From an uncultured Spirochaetaceae bacterium (GTDB lineage: Bacteria; Spirochaetota; Spirochaetia; Sphaerochaetales; Sphaerochaetaceae): a stretch of 11,565 bases of DNA. This document shows, piece after piece, positions 1-5,249 of this stretch. Made by a program: the position numbers and the translations under genes. Within the stretch, counting starts at the first letter, position 1. Every line of letters starts with the position of its first letter. The stretch lies in NCBI GenBank assembly GCA_944389985.1, contig CALXON010000104.1:1-11565 (forward strand), in the 5' to 3' direction. The notes below the pieces were generated by a model. That model ran no database searches. It had not been told where the DNA came from and saw only the letters and a program-made list of their open reading frames with translations.

Positions 1-592
1 GAGAAAGAGAATCATTTATATAAGGACTTCCTCCAAAAACAGAATAGAAGGATATCTTCTCCCTGATATCCATATTTGGATAGAAAAGAGCTGAATCAAG
101 ATAGTCCATTGCTTCCAGATGAATTATTGGCCTGAATCGACCAAAAAGAGGATTTTCTTTCTCAAGAAGTTTTTTCATCGCAGTCATATACGAACCACAT
201 ATTATGATTTTCATACAGGAAGGGGTCTGATCAATTGCAACTTGCATAAGAGAATCGATATCAGCATCGCTGTCTCCCCGGCTCAGATTCTGGTACTCAT
301 CAATTACGACGACTATATCATCTTTCATACGTCCCAGTTCGATGAAAGCATCAAGGAATGTAGCATAGGGAAGCATGGGTTTAATCCCAAATGAAGAACA
401 GAAAAGACGAAGATTGGTTTCTATAGAAGCTTCAACACATTCAAAATACAGAAACTTCCGTCCAGAGGCAGATAATGTATTCTGAATAAGATAGCTTTTT
501 CCGATTCTTCTTAGACCATAAACCAGACAAGCCTTGTCTTTTCCGGTCAGAAAACGAAGCAGCTTTTCTTTTTCTTTTTCACGTCCTACCAT
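1..592 (-). CDS. Archaeal-type (COG1672/DUF234-like) P-loop ATPase, N-terminal part
   Basis: The reading frame opens with ATG at 592 and stays open to the window edge, giving 197 residues; the rest of the gene lies outside. A good ribosome binding site (AAAGGAGG) sits just upstream. Visible motifs: an N-terminal VGRE stretch, Walker A GLRRIGKS at residues 26-33, Walker B VVVIDEY with D98/E99, a sensor-like ICGS at 131-134, the PLFGR stretch near 148-152, and FGGSP near 186-190. This order (GxxRxGKS, IDEfQ, GS, lyGR, GGxP) is typical of the archaeal-type ATPase family (Pfam PF01637). Those proteins are about 350-480 residues with a C-terminal DUF234 or nuclease-like domain. Their cellular role is not established. 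The gene is richer in A+T than its neighbours and shares no function with the adjacent rib operon, which hints at an accessory gene. The family call is secure; the function is unknown. Confidence 0.85.
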   Translation of the reverse strand, partial: MVGREKEKEKLLRFLTGKDKACLVYGLRRIGKSYLIQNTLSASGRKFLYFECVEASIETNLRLFCSSFGIKPMLPYATFLDAFIELGRMKDDIVVVIDEYQNLSRGDSDADIDSLMQVAIDQTPSCMKIIICGSYMTAMKKLLEKENPLFGRFRPIIHLEAMDYLDSALFYPNMDIREKISFYSVFGGSPYINDSLS

Positions 593-602
593 TATTTGCC
601 TC

Positions 603-647
603 CTTTACTAAGTATAAACTTAGTCAATCGTAACTTAGTAAAGTATA
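603..647 (-). promoter_or_regulatory. Inverted ACTTAGT boxes over promoter and RBS of the ATPase gene
   Basis: A perfect 11-bp inverted repeat pairs 603-613 (CTTTACTAAGT) with 633-643 (ACTTAGTAAAG). A further ACTTAGT copy lies between them at 618-624. On the minus strand, TATACT (642-647) with TTGCAT (665-670) 17 bp upstream is a candidate promoter. One arm of the repeat therefore overlaps the -10 and the predicted transcript start, and the other touches the Shine-Dalgarno sequence. This looks like an operator for autoregulation. If transcription starts further upstream, an RNA hairpin that hides the RBS is the alternative. The repeat is seen directly; the function is inferred. Confidence 0.5.
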
Positions 648-670
648 AGATACAAATAGAAGGAATGCAA

Positions 671-836
671 TATTAATGAGAAGAGTGTCGAATACTCCAG
701 GTTCTCCTCACAATGGAAGGTATTGCAGCCTTTGAAAGAGAGAGTCAGTCAATTAGTCATGAAAGAAGATTGTAAGTTTTCTCATGCTGCTGAACCATGA
801 TTTCTCATTTTTATTCGTGGATATTACCTTCAGTTG
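671..836. other. Intergenic stretch with nothing recognisable
   Basis: This A+T-rich stretch lies between the divergent ATPase promoter and the riboflavin operon promoter. Only very short open frames (about 20 codons) without convincing ribosome binding sites are present. I see no hairpin, repeat or RNA gene that I can support here. Confidence 0.6.
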
Positions 837-864
837 TTGAAAACCTGTCTCATATGCGTAAAAT
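837..864 (+). promoter_or_regulatory. Sigma-70-type promoter of the riboflavin operon
   Basis: TTGAAA (837-842) and TAAAAT (859-864) are separated by 16 bp, each matching five of six consensus bases. Transcription would start near 871, about 10 bases before the first helix of the FMN riboswitch, which is the expected geometry. No competing promoter of similar quality is visible before ribD. Confidence 0.65.
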
Positions 865-880
865 ACAAAGTACATAATGA

Positions 881-987
881 ATCTTCAGGGCAGGGTGAAA
901 GTCCCTACCGGTGGTACAGCCCACGAGCCGTAAGGCATGATTCGGTGAAACTCCGAAGCCGACAGTAAAGTCTGGATGAAAGAAGAT
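881..987 (+). ncRNA. FMN riboswitch (RFN element)
   Basis: The closing helix pairs ATCTTC (881-886) with GAAGAT (982-987). Between them are the conserved RFN blocks: AGGGCAGGGTGAAA, a TACCGGTGGT segment, AGCCCACGAGCC, the GGTGAAACTCCGAAGCCGAC region, and the AGTAAAGTCTGGATGAAAGA 3' block. These match the well-known FMN aptamer consensus in order and spacing. FMN binding would stabilise the closing helix and lower expression of the riboflavin genes that follow. The downstream expression platform contains an intrinsic terminator (1016-1038), so control is probably by premature transcription termination. Confidence 0.97.
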
Positions 988-1015
988 CTGGCAGGAATTC
1001 CTGCATTGATTTCAG

Positions 1016-1038
1016 CTCTGGGGTGACCCGGAGTTTTT
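1016..1038 (+). terminator. Riboswitch-controlled intrinsic terminator upstream of ribD
   Basis: A 7-bp stem, CTCTGGG (1016-1022) with CCCGGAG (1027-1033), closes a GTGA tetraloop of the stable GNRA type and is followed by TTTTTCTTT. It lies 29 bases after the aptamer and before the true ribD start. A TCTGG segment at 987-991, right at the aptamer's closing helix, could pair with 1028-1032 as a short anti-terminator. That pairing is only five base pairs and is my inference. Confidence 0.8.
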
Positions 1039-1073
1039 CTTTCTCATCATCTCCTGAAGTAGGAGAGTGCATT

Positions 1074-2174
1074 GTGGACGATAGTGGATATATGCGTCTG
1101 GCTCTTGATCTTGCAAGGAGAGGTGAAGGGAAGGTCTCCCCGAATCCTCTGGTCGGTGCCGTGATAGTCCGGGATGGAAAGATAATAGGTCAGGGATGGC
1201 ATGAAAAGTATGGAGAGAAGCATGCGGAACGTAATGCCATCGATTCACTGACGGAGAGTGCTGAAGGCGCTGATCTTTATGTCACGCTTGAACCGTGCTG
1301 TCATCATGGTCATCAGCCTCCATGCACCGACGCAATCATCGAGGCAGGAATCAAACGTGTTGTCATCGCTTCTGGAGATCCGAACCCACTGGTGGCCGGC
1401 AAGGGTATCAGGATTCTCCGCTCTCATGGAATAGAAGTCGTAGAAGGAGTACTGAGAGAAGAAGCTGAACGTATGAATGAGATCTTCTTCCACTACATAA
1501 CGACAAGGACACCGTTCGTGGCCCTGAAATACGCTATGACGCTTGATGGAAAGATCGCATGTCATACCGGGGCATCCAGATGGATAACCGGAGAAGAGGC
1601 CCGGAGGCATGTGCATGTGCTCCGTAACCGATATTCTGCAATACTGACAGGTGTCGGTACCGTGATCAAAGACGATCCACTTCTTACATGCAGGATTCCG
1701 GAAGGCAGAAATCCCCTGAGAGTCATAGCCGATACGTCTCTGAGGACACCTTATGAGGCAGCTGTCGTGAAGACTGCCGGAACTGTGAGGACTGTTATCG
1801 CCACATGTGTCTCAGACAGAAACAGGATCAGACCATATGAGGAGGCGGGGTGTATTGTCATCTCCCTTCCAGAGGAGAATGGCCATGTTAGTATGCCCGC
1901 TCTCATGCGCTGGCTTGGAGAGAATGAAGTTGACAGTGTCCTCTGTGAATGTGGTGGCAGTCTGTCATGGAGTCTTCTTGAATCAGGATTCATCAATAAG
2001 GTTTATGCATATGTTGCACCGAAGATCATAGGGGGAGAATCAGCACCTGCTCCTGTCGGAGGAGCAGGAGTCGATGATCTTTCCTCGGCATTCCATCTGG
2101 AGGATATTGCAGTAAGCCGCTTCGGCGATGATCTTCTTGTCGAGGGGGATGTAGTCAGATGTTCACAGGAATAA
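1074..2174 (+). CDS. ribD: Bifunctional riboflavin pathway deaminase/reductase RibD
   Basis: RibD deaminates the pyrimidine ring of the product made from GTP by RibA and then reduces its ribose side chain, in the cytoplasm. The N-terminal cytidine-deaminase-like domain has HAE (H50, E52 from this start) and PCC-x7-PPC, supplying zinc ligands C75 and C84. The usual PCSHHG reads PCCHHG here. The reductase domain begins near residue 147 (PFVALKYAMTLDGK) and carries ITGEEAR, VHVLR and GTVIKDDPLLT. Length is 366 residues, normal for the family. I chose GTG at 1074 because AGGAG (1061-1065) is ideally placed. The in-frame GTG at 1023 is part of the terminator loop, and ATG at 1092 has a poor site. 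The gene is first in the operon and overlaps ribE by 16 bases. Confidence 0.96.
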   Translation: MDDSGYMRLALDLARRGEGKVSPNPLVGAVIVRDGKIIGQGWHEKYGEKHAERNAIDSLTESAEGADLYVTLEPCCHHGHQPPCTDAIIEAGIKRVVIASGDPNPLVAGKGIRILRSHGIEVVEGVLREEAERMNEIFFHYITTRTPFVALKYAMTLDGKIACHTGASRWITGEEARRHVHVLRNRYSAILTGVGTVIKDDPLLTCRIPEGRNPLRVIADTSLRTPYEAAVVKTAGTVRTVIATCVSDRNRIRPYEEAGCIVISLPEENGHVSMPALMRWLGENEVDSVLCECGGSLSWSLLESGFINKVYAYVAPKIIGGESAPAPVGGAGVDDLSSAFHLEDIAVSRFGDDLLVEGDVVRCSQE

Positions 2175-2815
2175 TCGAAGAGGTAGGAGCGATAAAGGAG
2201 ATCCGGGTACTGCAGCACTCTGCTGTTGTCTCAGTCTCTGCGGACAGGGTTCTTGATGGAACTGATATAGGGGACAGTATAGCTGTGAATGGCGTCTGTC
2301 TGACTGTCACTGCTATCGGAGACGGATATTTCTCGGCAGATGCGACTCCCGAGACTATCTCAAGGACATCTCTCGGTTTCATGGAAAGAGGGGACAGGGT
2401 GAATCTTGAGCGTGCTCTTTCCGCTGATGGCAGATTCGGTGGTCATATTGTCATGGGACATGTGGATGGCAGGGGAAATGTCTCCGGAATCAGACGTGAC
2501 GGGAACTCCGTTCTCCTTTCCATTGAGGCAGGTCCTGATCTTATGCGCTACATCGTGATGAAAGGCTCTGTAGCCGTTGATGGTATCAGCCTTACGGTTG
2601 CAGGGACATCCTCATCTGGATTCACTGTCGCCGTGATTCCACATACGGCGGACGTCACAACTGTCAGATATATGAAGAACGGAGACACAGTGAATCTTGA
2701 GACCGATATTGTCGGGAAGTATGTGGAGAAGCTCATCCTTCCTGAAGCCTCAGGAAAAAGCAGCGGTATAACAATGGAGATGTTATCAATGTATGGATTT
2801 ACGGAGGAACGGTAA
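2159..2815 (+). CDS. ribE: Riboflavin synthase alpha subunit
   Basis: This enzyme dismutates two molecules of 6,7-dimethyl-8-ribityllumazine into riboflavin and the pyrimidine that returns to RibH. It has the classic start MFTGIIEEVG and two lumazine-binding repeats: the first at about 1-95 with GVCLTV (45-50), the second at about 97-190 opening with MGHVDGRG and carrying GISLTV (142-147). The linker GRFGGHIVMGHVDG is the typical junction. Length, 218 residues, fits the family. It starts inside the end of ribD, preceded by a G-rich GAGGGGG site, and its TAA shares one base with the ribBA ATG (TAATG), so the three genes are probably translationally coupled. Nothing is missing. The gene is called ribE by Bacillus convention and ribC in Escherichia coli. 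Confidence 0.96.
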   Translation: MFTGIIEEVGAIKEIRVLQHSAVVSVSADRVLDGTDIGDSIAVNGVCLTVTAIGDGYFSADATPETISRTSLGFMERGDRVNLERALSADGRFGGHIVMGHVDGRGNVSGIRRDGNSVLLSIEAGPDLMRYIVMKGSVAVDGISLTVAGTSSSGFTVAVIPHTADVTTVRYMKNGDTVNLETDIVGKYVEKLILPEASGKSSGITMEMLSMYGFTEER

Positions 2816-4008
2816 TGGTGAATACAGTTGATGAGGTTCTGGAGGAACTGAGAAAGGGAAAACTTGTTGTGGTGGCGGATGATCCGTCACGCGAGAATGA
2901 AGGTGATCTGATATGCTCTGCCAGAGCGGCGACTACAGAGAATGTGAATTTCATGGCGAAGTATGGCAAAGGGCTTATCTGCATGCCGATGTCGGAAGCG
3001 TATATCAGCAGATTGGAACTGCCTGTGATGGTCACCACAAACACGGATAATCATGAGACGGCATTCACGGTCTCGATCGACCATGTCTTGACAACTACCG
3101 GCATTTCCGCGGAAGAGCGGGCAATCACTGCCAGGGCTTGTATCTCTGATGATGCCCGGCCTGAGGATTTCCGCCGCCCCGGTCATATGTTTCCTCTTGC
3201 TGCAAGATCAGGCGGAGTCCTTGAACGCGAAGGACATACAGAAGCAACTGTCGATCTCATGAGACTTGCAGGGCTGGAGGAGTGTGGGCTCTGCTGTGAG
3301 ATCATGGATGATGACGGTCATATGATGCGTTCGCCTGATCTGGAGAGGTTTGCTTATGATCATGGCCTGAAGTTCATAACGATCGGAGAGCTGAAGGAGT
3401 ACAGGAAGATCCATGACAGACTTGTGGAAAGGGCAGCGGTGGCAGAGCTCCCGACGAAGTATGGAGAGTTCACTGCATACGGATATGTGAACAGACTCAA
3501 TGGAGAGCATCATGTGGCACTCGTGATGGGAGAGATAGGAGATGGGGAGAATATTCTCTGCCGCGTGCATTCCGAATGCCTGACCGGCGATGTCTTCGGC
3601 TCACTGCGATGTGACTGCGGAGATCAGCTTTCCGCTGCAATGAACATGATCGCAGAGGAAGGCCGGGGAATCCTGCTCTATATGAGACAGGAAGGAAGGG
3701 GAATAGGACTTATAAACAAGCTTAAAGCCTATGCTCTTCAGGAGAAGGGAATGGATACTCTTGACGCGAACATCGCACTGGGATTCGGGGCTGATGAGCG
3801 GGAATACTTCATAGGAGCCCAGATCCTTAGGGATCTCGGGGTCAGGAGCATGCGTCTTTTGACGAACAATCCTGACAAGGTGTACCAGCTGGAGGAATTC
3901 GGCCTGGAGATAGTGGAACGTGTGCCGGTACAGATAGCGGCCACGAATTATGATATCGGTTATCTGAAGACGAAACGTGACCGCATGGGACACATTCTCG
4001 ACTTCTGA
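2815..4008 (+). CDS. ribBA: Bifunctional DHBP synthase / GTP cyclohydrolase II (RibBA)
   Basis: RibBA supplies both starting materials of riboflavin: 3,4-dihydroxy-2-butanone 4-phosphate from ribulose 5-phosphate, and the pyrimidine from GTP. The RibB domain covers about 1-200, with DDPSRENEGD (22-31), TTGISAEERA (94-103), RPGHMFPL (121-128) and GHTEATVDL (140-148). The RibA domain covers about 205-397, with HSECLTGDVFGSLRCDCGDQ giving zinc ligands C255, C266 and C268, then RQEGRGIGL (291-299) and TNNPDK (350-355). At 397 residues it is full length. The usual DDEDRENEGD reads DDPSRENEGD, a small change next to the catalytic acids that leaves RENEGD intact. It begins on the last base of ribE, with GGAGG just upstream. 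Confidence 0.97.
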   Translation: MVNTVDEVLEELRKGKLVVVADDPSRENEGDLICSARAATTENVNFMAKYGKGLICMPMSEAYISRLELPVMVTTNTDNHETAFTVSIDHVLTTTGISAEERAITARACISDDARPEDFRRPGHMFPLAARSGGVLEREGHTEATVDLMRLAGLEECGLCCEIMDDDGHMMRSPDLERFAYDHGLKFITIGELKEYRKIHDRLVERAAVAELPTKYGEFTAYGYVNRLNGEHHVALVMGEIGDGENILCRVHSECLTGDVFGSLRCDCGDQLSAAMNMIAEEGRGILLYMRQEGRGIGLINKLKAYALQEKGMDTLDANIALGFGADEREYFIGAQILRDLGVRSMRLLTNNPDKVYQLEEFGLEIVERVPVQIAATNYDIGYLKTKRDRMGHILDF

Positions 4009-4020
4009 GCGGAGGTATAT

Positions 4021-4488
4021 ATGAGAAAGATCGAAGGAAATCTTGTCGCAGAGGGAATCAGGGTGGCAATCGTAGTATCCAGATTCAATGAATTCATCAC
4101 ATCAAAGCTTCTCGGAGGCGCGATGGACGGCCTTGTCCGTCATGGAGTCTGTGAGGATGATGTGACGGTGGTATGGGTGCCGGGGGCATTCGAGATACCG
4201 GTCATCGCATCAAAGGCAGCAAAGAGTGGAAAGTATGATGCGGTGATCTGTCTTGGAGCTGTGATCCGGGGTGCCACAGATCACTACAGCTATGTATGCA
4301 GTGAGGTGTCAAAAGGTATTGCCTCAGTCTCGCTTGAGACAGGAGTTCCTATGCTTTTCGGAGTACTCACCACCGATAATATCGAGCAGGCGATCGAGCG
4401 CTCCGGAACAAAAGCGGGAAATAAAGGATATGACTGCGCGCTGAGTGCTGTTGAGATGGTCAATCTGATGAGGAAGATGGACAGCTGA
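4021..4488 (+). CDS. ribH: 6,7-dimethyl-8-ribityllumazine synthase
   Basis: RibH condenses the pyrimidine from RibD with the four-carbon phosphate from RibB to make the lumazine that RibE uses. It is usually an icosahedral or pentameric cytoplasmic assembly. Recognisable elements are SRFNEFI (20-26), VPGAFEIP (53-60), GAVIRGATDHY with the catalytic-type histidine H88, FGVLTTDN (113-120), and RSGTKAGNKG (127-136) near the phosphate site. The common GET or GES before the histidine reads GAT. At 155 residues it is normal length. It starts 12 bases after the ribBA stop with a GGAGG ribosome binding site, and it closes the operon. Confidence 0.97.
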   Translation: MRKIEGNLVAEGIRVAIVVSRFNEFITSKLLGGAMDGLVRHGVCEDDVTVVWVPGAFEIPVIASKAAKSGKYDAVICLGAVIRGATDHYSYVCSEVSKGIASVSLETGVPMLFGVLTTDNIEQAIERSGTKAGNKGYDCALSAVEMVNLMRKMDS

Positions 4489-4543
4489 GGCTCTCTCCGG
4501 ACGGAACAGGACACAATATGGAATTTGTTTATTGAATTGACTA

Positions 4544-4557
4544 TTTTTTTTTTTTTT
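4544..4557 (+). repeat. Run of 14 T between ribH and the P-type ATPase gene
   Basis: Fourteen consecutive T follow ribH by about 55 bases. Only a weak A+T stem (CAATA 4514-4518 with TATTG 4530-4534) precedes it, so it is at best a poor terminator for the rib operon. TTGACT lies immediately before the run (4537-4542) and TACAGT just after it (4564-4569). The run would therefore sit in a promoter spacer, presently 21 bp and longer than usual. Slippage in the tract could alter that spacing. Confidence 0.6.
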
Positions 4558-4606
4558 AATTGTTACAGTATCTGAGTTTTGTCTATTAACAGTGTCCTTC
4601 TGATTT

Positions 4607-4615
4607 TGGTATTTT
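4607..4615 (+). promoter_or_regulatory. Candidate extended -10 element for the P-type ATPase gene
   Basis: TGGTATTTT has the extended -10 form (TGn plus a hexamer matching four of six). No good -35 lies 17 bp upstream, as is common for extended -10 promoters. Transcription would start near 4622, and the AAGGAAGG ribosome binding site follows at 4634-4641. This is weak evidence; reading through from the rib operon is also possible. Confidence 0.3.
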
Positions 4616-4646
4616 GTAGGCGTATTTCTTAAAAAGGAAGGTTACT

Positions 4647-5249
4647 ATGGCTGGTAAGGAGTATCTTGAGTCGGGTGATAGTGTAATCGAATCACTTGGC
4701 TCATCCAGAGAAGGTCTTTCCACGGCAGAAGTCGGTAAAAGACTGGAAGAGTATGGAAGGAACAAGCTCGAGGAGAAGAAGAAAGACGGAATCGTGAAAC
4801 AGTTTCTCTCGAAGCTTGCCGATCCGATGCTTATCATCCTGATGATAGCCGCGGTTCTCTCCGTGGTCACATCATATGCATCAGGCGAGGTTGAATGGTC
4901 CGATGCGATAATCATTCTCGTCGTTGTCCTCATCAATGCTGTCCTTGGTGTCGTTCAGGAGTCAAAGGCAGAGAAGGCCATCGAGGCCCTGCAGAACATG
5001 TCCAAGGCGAAGTCGAAGGTAAAGCGTGATGGAAAGCAGATGACTGTCGAGAGCGAGGAACTCGTTCCCGGTGACATCATCGAGCTTGAGGCCGGAGACA
5101 GCGTTCCCGCAGATGCGAGAATCCTCTATTCAGCATCCATCAAGGCTGAGGAGGCCGCACTCACCGGAGAGTCCGTTCCTGTGGACAAGTCCTCCGACAC
5201 CCTCACCGGTAATGAGATTCCTCTCGGTGACAGACGCAATATGGTATAA
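4647..5249 (+). CDS. Calcium-type P-type ATPase, N-terminal fragment (in-frame stop)
   Basis: This is the first 200 residues of a type II (SERCA/PMCA-like) cation pump. It covers a cytoplasmic N-terminus, M1 (about 58-77), M2 (about 84-104) and the actuator domain with PGDIIELEAGD (141-151) and the dephosphorylation motif TGES (173-176). It starts at ATG after a strong AAGGAAGG site. The sequence ends NMV then TAA, exactly where relatives continue with an aromatic residue and MGT or MGS. The next codon is ATG in the same frame, and the remaining pump follows without a shift. So this is one gene broken by a single nonsense codon, probably TAC or TAT changed to TAA, or else two coupled polypeptides. 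Alone it cannot pump, because it lacks the phosphorylation and nucleotide domains. Confidence 0.93.
   Translation: MAGKEYLESGDSVIESLGSSREGLSTAEVGKRLEEYGRNKLEEKKKDGIVKQFLSKLADPMLIILMIAAVLSVVTSYASGEVEWSDAIIILVVVLINAVLGVVQESKAEKAIEALQNMSKAKSKVKRDGKQMTVESEELVPGDIIELEAGDSVPADARILYSASIKAEEAALTGESVPVDKSSDTLTGNEIPLGDRRNMV
5247..5249 (+). other. In-frame TAA stop interrupting the P-type ATPase
   Basis: The codons read ATG GTA TAA ATG GGA. Homologues usually carry an aromatic residue at this point, between NMV and MGT/MGS. TAA is the normal terminator of ribD, of ribE and of this same gene at 7290-7292, so reassignment of TAA in this genome is unlikely. A substitution, a sequencing error, or readthrough or reinitiation remain possible. 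Confidence 0.9.

Noticed and set aside
119..394. A plus-strand frame of 91 codons near the left edge
   Set aside because: It is the shadow of the minus-strand archaeal-type ATPase, whose Walker motifs are clear.
676..774. Very short open frames (about 20 codons) between the ATPase and rib promoters
   Set aside because: They are too short, with no ribosome binding site and no similarity I recognise.
5247..5249. Recoding of TAA as an amino acid
   Set aside because: TAA ends ribD, ribE and the ATPase itself. Selenocysteine and pyrrolysine use TGA and TAG, and no recoding structure is evident.
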